Shown here one piece after another: positions 40,924 to 50,753 of a stretch of DNA of 64,000 nucleotides (position 1 is the first letter of the stretch; the number at the start of each line of letters is the position of its first letter). The stretch spans positions 134,311-198,310 of the forward strand of contig CAKSIG010000004.1 in the NCBI GenBank assembly GCA_934463035.1, given 5' to 3'. The translations under genes were made by a program, and so were the position numbers. Below the pieces are notes generated by a model that worked only from the letters and a program-made list of their open reading frames with translations, did no database searches and was not told where the DNA came from. Source of the DNA: an uncultured Eubacteriales bacterium. Its GTDB lineage: Bacteria; Bacillota; Clostridia; Oscillospirales; Acutalibacteraceae.

Positions 40924-42604
40924 CGTCTGTTATATCCTCGCTTTCGTCAAATTCTGCTGACGTTGCCATTTTACCGCGTTTATAATTGCTGAATATCAGT
41001 ATCGACAACGTTACTGCCGCCGCCGCAAGAATTACATTGACGGCAATCAAAACGATTATAAGTATTTTTTCCGACAGGCTTGAAACCGAATTCACCTCTT
41101 GGTCGATGATTTGAATACCGTCAAATTTCTTTGCCTGTTCATAGACCTTTTTAACCTTTTCAACACGTTTATCCGTAAATTTCGCCTTTACATCGTCAGG
41201 CAGACCGTTAAACGTCTCGCAGGTTTTAAGCGCCTCTTTGTAGTTGTCTACCGTTATCTTATCGGCAGACGGCATTTTATCTATAAGCTCTGTAATTCCG
41301 CTTACCGCGATAAGCGTTGCCGCCTCGTAAAACTCACCATACAGAGACAGATCGCCCGAAGAAATTTTTGCTTTTTCCTCATCGGACATTGTTTCAAAGT
41401 CATTTTTGAATTTAAGTATCTCAACTGCTTCGTCAAGCGTCCAACCCTTATCCGAATATCTTTTTTCAAGCCAAGAAGTCAGCTTAGATGAAAACTCGTC
41501 GGCAGTGAGCGTTGATACCGCTTGTGCGGACTCGGTTGTTTCGGTGTTTCCGTCGGTCTGTGCGGTTTCGGTTGTTGAACCCTGTGTGCTTTGTTTGGTA
41601 TCTCCGCCTGACTGGCTTGTTGCTGTCGGTACATACTTAGAAGCGTCGGTCACCTTAACTATTCCAACATCTTTCGGTGACATTGTGCAATCCGAGATAG
41701 TTTCGGTTCCGTCACCCGAGGAAAAAGCAGCCGACGGATTTGAGGTGCCTGAGAAATAGCAGTTAGACGCGCTTGATTTCTTGCCTATTGGGGCAAATGC
41801 CGACGGCGTATCAGTTGGGCTCGAATGATTAACAGTTCCCTCGGCAAAGCAGTTGGTTACCTTAGCCGAGCTTTCAATAGAACCCGCGAACAGTCCCCTG
41901 CAATACATTCCCGATGAAGTAAATGTTCCGACGGAATAGCACTTGTCTATTGAACCGCCGACAATAACGCCTGCAAACAGTCCGCCGACGCAGCGTACAT
42001 CGCCTGTTCCCGTTACACCGCAACCCGAAATAGTTGTGTTCTTAGCATATCCCACAAGCAAACCTACACCCTGCTGGTCTATTCCCTTGTTGGCATTATA
42101 ATCGCCTGCGGCGTTATACCAGCCTCTACCGAAAATACCGCCTGTAATGCTTCCGTCAAGGATAAGTATATTTTGAATCGTCGCGCCCGCAGTTGAGCCG
42201 AACAGTCCGCATTCCCATTTACTGTTCTTATCCTTAAAGTCAAGATTCTGTTCCTCAATAGAGTTATACGATTTTGCTTTAAGCGTAAGGTTTTTTATTG
42301 CATACTTTGGAGTTCCGTCGCTGTTTGTATCACAGGTAAAGGTTCCCGTGAACGGCTTTGCAAGATTGCCTATCGGCGAAAAGCTGACGCCCTTCATATC
42401 AATAGTATTATTGAGCTTATAGCTTGCGGAAAGGTTTTCCGACATTGCCGCAAGCTGCGCCGCATTTTCTACAAGATAAGGATTAGACTTGGTGCCCTTT
42501 CCCGAAAACGACGCGGCATTTGCGCACATTGAAAAAGGAATAGCGACCGTTACAATGACAATTGCCAAAACGGCGGAAAAATATCTTTTTATATGAAGCA
42601 TCAA
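40916..42604 (-). CDS. Membrane-anchored GLUG-repeat surface protein
   Basis: 562 residues. The signal peptide (about 1-31) is followed by a GLUG-type beta region (about 32-310, for example GVGLLVGYAKNTTISGCGV and VGGLFAGVI...CYSVGTF), a Thr/Gln/Ser-rich linker, and helical repeats (about 365-500) like those in the cohesin protein. A membrane span (about 515-540) and an acidic cytoplasmic tail (EFDESEDITDDE) end the protein. The architecture parallels the adjacent cohesin protein: surface module, helical stalk, single span. It may be an adhesin or a partner scaffold. No enzymatic motif seen. Confidence 0.75.
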   Translation of the reverse strand: MMLHIKRYFSAVLAIVIVTVAIPFSMCANAASFSGKGTKSNPYLVENAAQLAAMSENLSASYKLNNTIDMKGVSFSPIGNLAKPFTGTFTCDTNSDGTPKYAIKNLTLKAKSYNSIEEQNLDFKDKNSKWECGLFGSTAGATIQNILILDGSITGGIFGRGWYNAAGDYNANKGIDQQGVGLLVGYAKNTTISGCGVTGTGDVRCVGGLFAGVIVGGSIDKCYSVGTFTSSGMYCRGLFAGSIESSAKVTNCFAEGTVNHSSPTDTPSAFAPIGKKSSASNCYFSGTSNPSAAFSSGDGTETISDCTMSPKDVGIVKVTDASKYVPTATSQSGGDTKQSTQGSTTETAQTDGNTETTESAQAVSTLTADEFSSKLTSWLEKRYSDKGWTLDEAVEILKFKNDFETMSDEEKAKISSGDLSLYGEFYEAATLIAVSGITELIDKMPSADKITVDNYKEALKTCETFNGLPDDVKAKFTDKRVEKVKKVYEQAKKFDGIQIIDQEVNSVSSLSEKILIIVLIAVNVILAAAAVTLSILIFSNYKRGKMATSAEFDESEDITDDE

Positions 42605-42627
42605 AATCCTCCTAAAACAATGTAAAA

Positions 42628-44178
42628 TTATTTTTTCATATAAGCCTTTGTCATCTCGTTGACCTTTTTAAGAAGGTCACTGAGTCCTGCCGCTTCCATT
42701 TTTGAAATCATATCGTTGTACGAGGCTTCATATCCGTCCATAAGCGAACCCGCAATAAGCGTCTGGTGATATTCCGACATCGCGCGGTTTATCTGGCTGA
42801 TTTGCAGTTCAAGACTTGACATATCCGCTCTGTATCCGTAAAGCGCGGTTTTCTTTAAGGTCTTTTCCCTGTTGCTAATAAAGTCCTTTGCGTATTCTTT
42901 CTGTCCTTCAAGAATATTAGGCGTTCTGTAAGCAAGGAAAACGTTGCCTACTACCCAATGCGGTATACCGTAAGCAGAGGTTGAACTCGGCTGTATTGTG
43001 TAATCAGCACCGTAAGCACAGTCGCCTTCAAGGGTGTAATGCGTACCCTCTATACCGTAAACTATCAGGTTAAGCAGGTCGTTGCCTTCCTCCGAGCGAA
43101 GCAGATCAATAAACTTAATTGCTCTTTCGGGGTTCTTACAGGTATAAGGTATAACGGTATAGGTCTTTTCCGAACCGAAAATATTTGTGCCGTTGAACAT
43201 AGTTTCCGTTGTATCGGTAAGATACTGATAATACTCTACCTTAGTATTGTCTTTTTCGTTTTTAACGTAGCGTACGCCGTCTTCTTCATCAAGACCGTAC
43301 CACATTTCGGTGACATTTGAAGTTCCGACCTCGGTACCAGCAGCGCCCAAAAGGTAATCCTCCGAGATATAACCCTTTTTAACCCAGCTTGCGGCATATT
43401 TTATCCACATCTTATATGCGTCGGTCTGCATAAAGTTTACAACCTCGGCGTTTTTGTCATCAACATCATAACAAAGCCACGCTCCGCCCTTAGCAGAACC
43501 TATCCAGTCATATCCTCTTGTAACTACGGCTGTGAAGAAGTTGAGCGGGTCAATAGTCATTTTGCCGTTTTCTATTTTGCCCGATGACTTAACGCCTGCC
43601 AAATACTGTTCAATAAGCTGATAAACCTTTTCAGTTGTCTTTGAATTTGAGTGACACTCTTTCAAAAATTCATCCTTTGGGAAATACTGGACAAAATCGG
43701 CAGGAATCCTGAAATATGAGGTCTGGTGCAAAATCGGCTGCTGATTCGGTATTGCATACAGCTCTCCGTCCGACATACCGGTATCATAGGAATAGCTGTA
43801 ATCCTTCATTTCTTTCTTGATGTTTGGCGCATATTTATCGACCAAATCGCTGAGTGCCATATATGTACCGTCGGAAAGAGCGGTGTTCATATTAAGCGTA
43901 TATCCTGTCCACGCGATGTCATATTCTTCCTTTGCCGCCATCATCATAGACCATTTTGCTCCAAGCCCCGTTTCATAAACTATTTCGAGCTTTGTGTTGT
44001 CCATATGCTTAGCAAGCTCCTTGTTGACGGCTTCCTCTACCATCTCAGAGTCCTTTTGCTTAGCGTTGAACAAAATCCATTTGAGAGTTACGTTGCCTGT
44101 ATCCTTTTTTCCGCAACCCGCGAATATGGTTGCCACCATAGCAACCGTAACAAGTAATGTGCCTAAACGTTTTAACAT
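42628..44178 (-). CDS. Extracellular solute-binding lipoprotein of an LplA/YtcQ-type sugar ABC importer
   Basis: 516 residues. The signal ends in the lipobox IFAGCGKK (Cys about residue 22), giving a membrane-anchored binding protein. A family-1-like fold continues to a helical C-terminal region resembling DUF3502 (SLELQISQINRAMSEYHQTL). These long LplA-type proteins usually bind oligosaccharides from complex plant or host glycans. The two permease genes lie upstream in the same operon. No ATPase gene is present; such importers usually share an MsmX-type ATPase encoded elsewhere. Confidence 0.9.
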   Translation of the reverse strand: MLKRLGTLLVTVAMVATIFAGCGKKDTGNVTLKWILFNAKQKDSEMVEEAVNKELAKHMDNTKLEIVYETGLGAKWSMMMAAKEEYDIAWTGYTLNMNTALSDGTYMALSDLVDKYAPNIKKEMKDYSYSYDTGMSDGELYAIPNQQPILHQTSYFRIPADFVQYFPKDEFLKECHSNSKTTEKVYQLIEQYLAGVKSSGKIENGKMTIDPLNFFTAVVTRGYDWIGSAKGGAWLCYDVDDKNAEVVNFMQTDAYKMWIKYAASWVKKGYISEDYLLGAAGTEVGTSNVTEMWYGLDEEDGVRYVKNEKDNTKVEYYQYLTDTTETMFNGTNIFGSEKTYTVIPYTCKNPERAIKFIDLLRSEEGNDLLNLIVYGIEGTHYTLEGDCAYGADYTIQPSSTSAYGIPHWVVGNVFLAYRTPNILEGQKEYAKDFISNREKTLKKTALYGYRADMSSLELQISQINRAMSEYHQTLIAGSLMDGYEASYNDMISKMEAAGLSDLLKKVNEMTKAYMKK

Positions 44179-44193
44179 AAAATTTTCCTCCTT

Positions 44194-45066
44194 TTATTCT
44201 TTGACTGCACCGACAGCCATACCTTTTGAAAAATATTTCTGCAAATAAGGGAATGCTAACAAAACAGGGAAACACGAAATCATAGCCAGCGCAAATTTAA
44301 GCGTTTCAACAGGGATAACGTCGTTTGAAACAACGCCGCTGTTTGCGTAAGTCGACTTAATAAATGAGTTGTTATTCAATATCTGTTGCAGGAAATATTG
44401 AAGCTGATAAAGCTCGGGCTTTGTTACATAGTAAAGCGATGTTCCGAAATCATTCCATTTTCCAAGTAATGATGTAAAATACAACGAACCAACGATCGGC
44501 TTTGACATAGGAAGTATAATTCTGAACAGGACGTTTACCTCGCTTGCTCCGTCTATTTTCGCCGCCTCAATAAGCGAGGTCGGAATTTGCGAAAAGAAGG
44601 TTCTGAAAAGAATAATGTTCCAGCCCGAAACAAGTCCCAATACGATATAAACGGCGAGAGTGTTGCTGAGATGCAAATATTGAGTATTGATTATATACTG
44701 CGGAATAAGACCGCCCGAAAAAAGCATTGTGATCAATATGTAATGCATACAAAACTTTCGGTATTTAAAATTAGGCTGTGACAGCGCGTATCCGAACGAA
44801 CCGCACAAAATTATCATAAGTGCGGGTGACAGCACCGAATTAAATGCCGATACCCCGAATGCTCTCAAAATTGCTTTGGGCTGAGCAAAAACAATTTTAT
44901 ATGCCGATAGGTCAAAATGCATCGGAATGACCTTATAACCGAAATCAACTACATCCTGCTCGTTTGAGAACGAGATCATAAGCGCAATAAACAGCGGAAA
45001 AATTGCTAAAACGGTAATAATGATAAACACTATATGTGCAAACACGTTTAATGATTTACTTTGCAT
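44194..45066 (-). CDS. LplC/YtcP-type ABC sugar permease
   Basis: 290 residues with six membrane spans. It contains the EAA loop EAAKIDGASEVNVLFRIILP (about residues 172-191), which contacts the ATPase, and a C-terminal KYFSKGMAVGAVKE ending typical of carbohydrate permeases. It pairs with the 313-residue permease 14 bp upstream and feeds the binding protein 15 bp downstream. Confidence 0.92.
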   Translation of the reverse strand: MQSKSLNVFAHIVFIIITVLAIFPLFIALMISFSNEQDVVDFGYKVIPMHFDLSAYKIVFAQPKAILRAFGVSAFNSVLSPALMIILCGSFGYALSQPNFKYRKFCMHYILITMLFSGGLIPQYIINTQYLHLSNTLAVYIVLGLVSGWNIILFRTFFSQIPTSLIEAAKIDGASEVNVLFRIILPMSKPIVGSLYFTSLLGKWNDFGTSLYYVTKPELYQLQYFLQQILNNNSFIKSTYANSGVVSNDVIPVETLKFALAMISCFPVLLAFPYLQKYFSKGMAVGAVKE

Positions 45067-45080
45067 AATTCACACCTCCG

Positions 45081-46022
45081 TTAAAACATTGCGTTTTCAG
45101 GACTGATTTTTTTGATAACGGCATTCGAGCCCAAAACCAAAATCAATCCTACAACCGATGAGAACAAACCGACAGCCGCGGTGGCGCCGTATGCGCCGCC
45201 TTGCAAGCCTCTTAAAACATAAGTAGATAAAACGTCTGTTGCTGGGTAGAGAGCACCCTGATCCATAGGCACCTGATAAAAGAGTCCGAAATCGGAGCCC
45301 AAAATTGAGCCGAGACGCATTATTATCGTTATACACGCCATCGGTTTAAGTTCAGGTATTGATATGTACCAAATTTGCTTTAAACGTTTTGCACCGTCAA
45401 GCGAAGCTGCCTCAAACAAGGACGTATCGATACTTAAAAGCGCAGCGTAGAAATAAAGACTTGCAAATCCTGCCTGTTTCCACGTTTCGACAATTATCAA
45501 AATTGCGGGCCAATATTTATACTCCGCATACCATTTAACAGGGCTCATACCGAGGGCTTTAAGCATCGTATTCAAAAAACCGCTTGTCGGACTTAAAATC
45601 ATATAGCATATTGCCGTAATAATTACAGATGATAAGAAAAACGGCAACAGCATTGATGTTTGGTACAGCTTATTGCAAAACTTTGAACGTATTTCGTACA
45701 GCAACAAAGCCAAGAACATTCCGAAAAACAAACCTATGACGAATAGAAATACAAGGTTATAGAGTATTGTGTTTCTGAGTACTCTTGCAGCATCATTAGA
45801 TGTAAAGAAATACTTGAAATATTCAAATCCCACCCATTTGCTTTTCAATATGCCAAGTGCAGGTTTGTAATCCTTAAACGCAAGAACTATTCCGAACATC
45901 GGCAAATAATTGAAAATGAGCATATACAGCATAGCGGGAAGCGAAAGCAGTATATACGGTATACTCCTTTTAAAGCCGTTTCCACGCCGACCGTTTAAAT
46001 TTCCTTTTTTAAGTGTCATCAT
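45081..46022 (-). CDS. LplB-type ABC sugar permease, first gene of the operon
   Basis: 313 residues with six membrane spans after a basic N-terminus (GNLNGRRGNGFKRS). The EAA loop reads EAASLDGAKRLKQIWYISIP (about residue 212). It is the promoter-proximal gene of a run of twelve minus-strand genes down to 25732 with gaps or overlaps mostly under 25 bp (one gap of 101 bp), divergent from the response regulator. Control by that two-component system is therefore likely. Confidence 0.92.
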   Translation of the reverse strand: MMTLKKGNLNGRRGNGFKRSIPYILLSLPAMLYMLIFNYLPMFGIVLAFKDYKPALGILKSKWVGFEYFKYFFTSNDAARVLRNTILYNLVFLFVIGLFFGMFLALLLYEIRSKFCNKLYQTSMLLPFFLSSVIITAICYMILSPTSGFLNTMLKALGMSPVKWYAEYKYWPAILIIVETWKQAGFASLYFYAALLSIDTSLFEAASLDGAKRLKQIWYISIPELKPMACITIIMRLGSILGSDFGLFYQVPMDQGALYPATDVLSTYVLRGLQGGAYGATAAVGLFSSVVGLILVLGSNAVIKKISPENAMF

Positions 46023-46213
46023 ATCCCCTTCTCACTTTTTATTGATATAAAACGTGCCGTTTAAAGGCATAATTCTATACATTAATTATAGCAATAGGTC
46101 AGATTTTTGGATAGATATACAAAAACTATCTTTTATGCATTTTTTCTACCTTTTATCTTTTGCAATTGACAATTTTATAAATAACAGATAAACTTAATAT
46201 GGGTGATAGTATT
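46023..46213. promoter_or_regulatory. Divergent control region of the polysaccharide locus
   Basis: Plus strand: TTGACA (46166-46171), 17 bp, TAAACT (46189-46194) drives the response regulator. The minus-strand operon has TATAAT (46085-46090) but no good -35, as expected of an activator-dependent promoter. Two direct copies of TATCTTTT followed by a GCA motif lie at 46127-46134 and 46154-46161, 27 bp apart, upstream of that -10. They are candidate binding sites for the AraC-type regulator. Confidence 0.5.
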
Positions 46214-47581
46214 ATGTATTCGCTGATAGTTGCCGACGACGAGGCCAACCTCTGCAACGGCATAAAAAGCACTTTGGAGAGGCACTGCCCCGAAATTAAT
46301 GTGATAAATACTTTTTACAACGGAGCCGATCTGCTTGAATTTTTAAAAAGCAACACGGTCGATATTGTTATATGCGACATACGTATGCCCGGCGCTACCG
46401 GTATGGAGATAGCCGAATACGTAAGCAAAAACAAGCCCGACACATCGGTTATAATAATCAGCGGTTACAAGGAGTTTGAATACGCTAAAAACGCCATTGA
46501 CTACCGAGTATCCGCATTTTTGGTAAAACCTTTTGCTTTTTCCGATCTTATTAAAAGCGTGAGGTCGATTGAAAGCGCAATAGACAGCAGATGTCGTTTT
46601 CAAATTAAGAACGATGAAATATTCTTAAAAAATTGGATAATTCTCAAAAATGAAATTACGGCAATAAAGAACACGGAAAATTTCAGTACTGACAATATGT
46701 TTTCAAAAATCAAGGAGCTTAACGTTCAAAGCTATCGGGTATGCGAAATAAAGTATACCGACGATTCAAATTCGGAAATTTCGGAACAGGCTTTGGAGGA
46801 CTTAGGAGAAATTTTTACAGAGGAAATTATTACGTGCTTTGTTGAATACACTCCGTCCGCATACGTGTGCGTACTTCTATATAAAAATCACGATGAAATT
46901 ACCGAGGTTATCAACAGCTTTTTAAGAGCAGTTAAAACTCACTACGGCGTTGAACTGAACTACGAGTACCTGCTATTTCAGAATTTAAGCGAATGGCAGA
47001 GACACTGTGCAAGCAAACAGATAATAGATTTATATTTCAGGGTTCTTGACGAAAAAAATGCCTCGCTTGCATACGAGGCAATAAAGGACAGAGTAGACCG
47101 ACTTTCGGCAGAAAATCTTTCATTTCTTTACAGTTATATTTACAAATATACAGGGGTGGAATTGGTTAAAAAATCCATTGACTCTGTTACTCCCAACGAC
47201 ATAAAGGAATTGCTTTTTGATATGTCGGATATAATCACCGCAAACGATATGTCGAAAAGCGATATACTGATACAAAAGGCCAAGAGTTATATAGAGCAGA
47301 ATTATTCAAATCCGAATTTGTCGCTTATAACCGTTGCGGACTATCTTAAAGTAAACGCCGCTTATTTAAGCCGAATAATCAAGAAAAAGACTGACAAGCG
47401 TTTTGTTGAAATAATACTTGAAGCAAGAATGCAAAAGGCGAAGGAACTTTTAAGAGACCCCAATATTTCCATTAAAAAAATATCGGAGTGCGTCGGTTAC
47501 AATCAGGTTCCGTATTTCAGAAAACAGTTTACGCAGTATTTCGGAATAACCCCAACGGCTTATCGAAACGGTTATTTATAA
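46214..47581 (+). CDS. Response regulator, YesN/AraC type
   Basis: 455 residues from the ATG preceded by GGGTGAT; an earlier in-frame ATG at 46199 lies at about the predicted transcription start, so I prefer 46214. The receiver domain (about 1-120) has the acidic pair ADDE, phospho-acceptor Asp in VICDIRMPG (about residue 55) and Lys in LVKPF. A middle section is unassigned. Two AraC helix-turn-helix motifs lie at the C-terminus (LITVADYLKVNAAYLSRIIK and IKKISECVGYNQVPYFRKQF). It most likely activates the divergent ABC/cohesin operon. Confidence 0.93.
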   Translation: MYSLIVADDEANLCNGIKSTLERHCPEINVINTFYNGADLLEFLKSNTVDIVICDIRMPGATGMEIAEYVSKNKPDTSVIIISGYKEFEYAKNAIDYRVSAFLVKPFAFSDLIKSVRSIESAIDSRCRFQIKNDEIFLKNWIILKNEITAIKNTENFSTDNMFSKIKELNVQSYRVCEIKYTDDSNSEISEQALEDLGEIFTEEIITCFVEYTPSAYVCVLLYKNHDEITEVINSFLRAVKTHYGVELNYEYLLFQNLSEWQRHCASKQIIDLYFRVLDEKNASLAYEAIKDRVDRLSAENLSFLYSYIYKYTGVELVKKSIDSVTPNDIKELLFDMSDIITANDMSKSDILIQKAKSYIEQNYSNPNLSLITVADYLKVNAAYLSRIIKKKTDKRFVEIILEARMQKAKELLRDPNISIKKISECVGYNQVPYFRKQFTQYFGITPTAYRNGYL

Positions 47582-47598
47582 GTATGAGGTACAGTTAT

Positions 47599-49323
47599 AT
47601 GAAAACAGGCAAATCGGGAAAAACCTCTCACGCCTACTACAAAAGCATTCTTATAAGAGCGTTATCTGTTATTTTTGTATGCACGCTTGCGGTTTCGGCA
47701 ATCGTCTTCGCAATTTCTTACCGTAGCTCTGCGAAGGCACTAAAAAACGCCGAACTGAATGTTACAAGCCTTATAGCGTCAAATGTTTCAAATTATTTTT
47801 CACAGTCGGCAAACATAGATTCATATTTTTCCAAATTTTCAACAGGCGTACCGCTTAACGGCAGTGTAGACAAAGAAACAGGTTTTTGGCTCAAAAAAGC
47901 TATAAGCGACGATATAAGAAATTATAACGACAGCTACGGATTTCTTGACGGTATATATGTAAAAATAGGAAATATAAATTTTGACACGGGGAGCATACAC
48001 AAGTCTTTTAACAATCTTGATAACAGCAATAAAATTTTTAATTTTTCCGGAATTGACTGTTACCGCGAAAAAGAATGGCCGCACAGGCTTTTCTTCAAAA
48101 GACCTAACACCGAAAAAGTTTCTTACAATGAGGTCGTACTATCGCTTTCTTCGAGAAATATAAGCGACGCTATGTTTAAGTCGGCGGAGGACCGTCAAAT
48201 TTTTGTGACTGACGAAAACGGAAATATCATATTTTCATCAAGTGAATCGGCAATAGGTAAAAACTTATTCGAGATTTACGGCATTAAGAGAATAAGCAAA
48301 GAAACTGACACATTCAGCGCGAAGATAAACGGCAAAAAAAAGACCGCCTATGTAAGCCGTTCAAACGAACTTCCGCTTACAGCAGTCTCATTTGCGCCGT
48401 CGGCAGCGTTAATATATGCAACCTCTGTTTCCTTTTTATACTCGCTCGCTATATGTATACTTATGGAATGTATTTCGCTTACAAGCTGTTATTACATAAT
48501 AAAGCGAATATACAAACCCATTGAGGACATCGTTGATACATTTCAATACCACATGCCCTCGGATATGGGAAACTTTGAAAACGAAATAGAGTATATAAAC
48601 TCAAATATAAACAGCTATATCAAAACCAAGGATATGCTGAACAAGAACATAGAAAAGCTGCATATTGCTCAGATACAGGCGCTGCAATCACAGATTAATC
48701 CGCACTTTCTTTACAACACGCTTGACAACATAAAGACCATATCTGTGAATATTCTGGATATAGATAATCCGATAGAAACAAGTCTTGTCGAGCTTAACAC
48801 CATTCTTCACGAAAGCATTAATCAAGCGGATATAATCGTGCCGCTCAGGAAAGAAATAGAATTTACAAAAAGCTATATTTCGTTAATGAAATTAAGATTT
48901 CCAAACAGCTTTGACGTCGTGTGGAATATAGATGTGCCATCTCTTGAAGTGCCGATACTGAAATTTATAATGCAGCCTATAATTGAAAATTCAATAACGC
49001 ACGGCTTTTTAAACACAGGGAAAAACCAAAATATAACGATTCATATTTTTTTGGATAATGACAATCTTTGCATAGAAATATCCGATAACGGTTGCGGTAT
49101 TCCGCCTGATGAACTTGAAAAAATCCGAGCAAAACTCTATGATCCCGACACAAAGCTCGCTGAAAAGCATATAGGCCTTATCAACGTTCAACTCAGAATA
49201 CGCCTGCTTTACGGCAATGAATACGGGCTTAAAATATCAAGCAACACAGGCGGCACAAAATGTATTTTGAGTATGCCGTTAAATAAAGAAAATCATATAA
49301 AAGAAGCAACAGAAAGGGTTTAA
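47599..49323 (+). CDS. Sensor histidine kinase, YesM type
   Basis: 574 residues from the ATG with GAGGT 8 nt upstream; frames reaching further upstream overlap the regulator gene and lack an SD. Membrane spans lie at about 15-37 and 272-295 and enclose an extracytoplasmic Cache-like sensor. A HAMP-like linker follows, then the His-kinase box QSQINPHFLYNTLDNIKT (His about residue 368) and the ATPase box SDNGCGIPPDEL (about 496). It is paired with the preceding response regulator and presumably senses the sugar or its binding protein. Confidence 0.93.
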   Translation: MKTGKSGKTSHAYYKSILIRALSVIFVCTLAVSAIVFAISYRSSAKALKNAELNVTSLIASNVSNYFSQSANIDSYFSKFSTGVPLNGSVDKETGFWLKKAISDDIRNYNDSYGFLDGIYVKIGNINFDTGSIHKSFNNLDNSNKIFNFSGIDCYREKEWPHRLFFKRPNTEKVSYNEVVLSLSSRNISDAMFKSAEDRQIFVTDENGNIIFSSSESAIGKNLFEIYGIKRISKETDTFSAKINGKKKTAYVSRSNELPLTAVSFAPSAALIYATSVSFLYSLAICILMECISLTSCYYIIKRIYKPIEDIVDTFQYHMPSDMGNFENEIEYINSNINSYIKTKDMLNKNIEKLHIAQIQALQSQINPHFLYNTLDNIKTISVNILDIDNPIETSLVELNTILHESINQADIIVPLRKEIEFTKSYISLMKLRFPNSFDVVWNIDVPSLEVPILKFIMQPIIENSITHGFLNTGKNQNITIHIFLDNDNLCIEISDNGCGIPPDELEKIRAKLYDPDTKLAEKHIGLINVQLRIRLLYGNEYGLKISSNTGGTKCILSMPLNKENHIKEATERV

Positions 49324-49326
49324 AAA

Positions 49327-50643
49327 ATGCAAAAACAAGGTTTAACAATTTATCAGTTATTTTTACGTCCGTTCACCGCCGAAGGCACTTTAAAAGCGGC
49401 GGAAAAGCTCATAGGTCATATTTCCGAATGTGGTTTTGATATAATTTATCTCTGCCCCGTTTCAACTGCGGATAGTGACGAAAATCCCGATTATTGGAGC
49501 GAACGGCAAAAAGAATGCGGTCTTAACAATCCCAAAAATCCTTACCGTATGTCGGACTACTTTAACGTTGACCCCGAGTACGGTACTAACGAGGATTTAA
49601 AGGATTTTATAAACACCGCGCACTCTTACGGTTTAAAGGTTATTCTTGATCTGGTATATTTTCATTGTGGTCCGAAAGCCGTATTTTTAGACGAACACAA
49701 GGACTTTGTTAAATGCGATGAAGACGGAAACATAATATACGGAGAATGGCATTTCCCTGCGCTTAATTTTGAAAATCCCGGGCTTTGCGAATATTTGTGG
49801 AGCAATATGGAATATTACATACGCGATTTTAAAGCGGACGGATTCAGGTGTGATGTGGCATATCTCTGCCCTACCTCATTCTGGGAGGAAGGCCGCAGGA
49901 GAATCGAAAAAATCAATCCCGACGTATTTATGCTCAACGAAGGCGAAAATGCCGACGCACTTGATTTTGCCTTTGACGTCAATTACCACTATGATTGGAT
50001 GGAATTTAAAAAGAAGATATTTGACGGACGTATGCCTGCCTCAGCACTTAGGGAAACCTATGAAAAGTTTGGCAATGTTGCCGACAGATGCATCAGAGCA
50101 ATAGATTCCCATGACGGCGCCACCAATTATGACGGTCATTTTGAAGCGACGGCAGGTCACTATGCTGTAAACGCAGCGCTTGTAATAGATTTTATGGCTG
50201 ACGGAATACCGTTTGTATACAACGGATATGAAATTGCCGACACAAATCATCACAGCATATTTGCAAACCGCTTCCACGGAAAAATCTTTACAATTCATTG
50301 GGAAAACGGCTTTACCGACGCTGGCAAGGACAGGTTAAAACTCATAAAAACTCTCTGCGGTATTAAACATAAAGAGCCGTCTATATTCAACGGCTCTTTG
50401 GAATGGGCGGACAATGACAATGCCGATAAAATTATAAGTTTTGTACGCAGGGACAAAAATAATGCCGTTCTTGTAGTCGCAAACGCCGCCAAGCAAACCG
50501 TAACAGTAAAAGTTGACGTTGAAGACTTCAACGATAGCCAGACGGTTATTTCATACGGCGCCGATAAGATAAACGACGGTAAAATTACATTAGGGGCAAA
50601 CGGTTATGCTGTTTTGAAGAAAAAATTAGAAAAAATATTTTAG
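49327..50643 (+). CDS. Cytosolic GH13 alpha-amylase-family enzyme
   Basis: 438 residues, no signal peptide, starting 3 bp after the kinase stop with AGAAAGGG as SD. The barrel starts QGLTIYQLFLRPFTAEG. Region I is DLVYFHCG. The nucleophile Asp is in GFRCDVAY (about residue 175), the acid/base Glu in FMLNEGENAD (about 201), and the third Asp in AIDSHDGATN (about 262). Glutamate next to nucleophile-region residues differs from starch amylases, and the C-terminal beta domain is short. It acts on imported alpha-glucosides or related oligosaccharides. It is co-transcribed with the two-component system. Confidence 0.88.
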   Translation: MQKQGLTIYQLFLRPFTAEGTLKAAEKLIGHISECGFDIIYLCPVSTADSDENPDYWSERQKECGLNNPKNPYRMSDYFNVDPEYGTNEDLKDFINTAHSYGLKVILDLVYFHCGPKAVFLDEHKDFVKCDEDGNIIYGEWHFPALNFENPGLCEYLWSNMEYYIRDFKADGFRCDVAYLCPTSFWEEGRRRIEKINPDVFMLNEGENADALDFAFDVNYHYDWMEFKKKIFDGRMPASALRETYEKFGNVADRCIRAIDSHDGATNYDGHFEATAGHYAVNAALVIDFMADGIPFVYNGYEIADTNHHSIFANRFHGKIFTIHWENGFTDAGKDRLKLIKTLCGIKHKEPSIFNGSLEWADNDNADKIISFVRRDKNNAVLVVANAAKQTVTVKVDVEDFNDSQTVISYGADKINDGKITLGANGYAVLKKKLEKIF

Positions 50644-50648
50644 CGTAT

Positions 50649-50680
50649 GAGCAGTTGTCACGGTACAACTGCTCTTTTTT
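50649..50680 (+). terminator. Terminator of the regulator-kinase-GH13 operon
   Basis: A 10-bp stem GAGCAGTTGT with its complement at 50665-50674, followed by TTTTTT, 5 bp after the stop codon. Confidence 0.9.
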
Positions 50681-50753
50681 GCACCAAGGATCACAACCAA
50701 AAAATAATATTTAACAAAAACCAGCCGTGCAACTCTTCGCTGAAAAGGAAAGA

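Noticed and set aside
46199..46213. Upstream ATG of the response regulator as the true start
   Set aside because: It lies at about the predicted transcription start and has no ribosome-binding site, whereas the ATG at 46214 has GGGTGA at proper distance.
47488..47598. Extended N-terminus of the histidine kinase overlapping the regulator gene
   Set aside because: The extension is out-of-frame regulator sequence; the ATG at 47599 has a GAGGT site and gives a normal start before the first membrane span.
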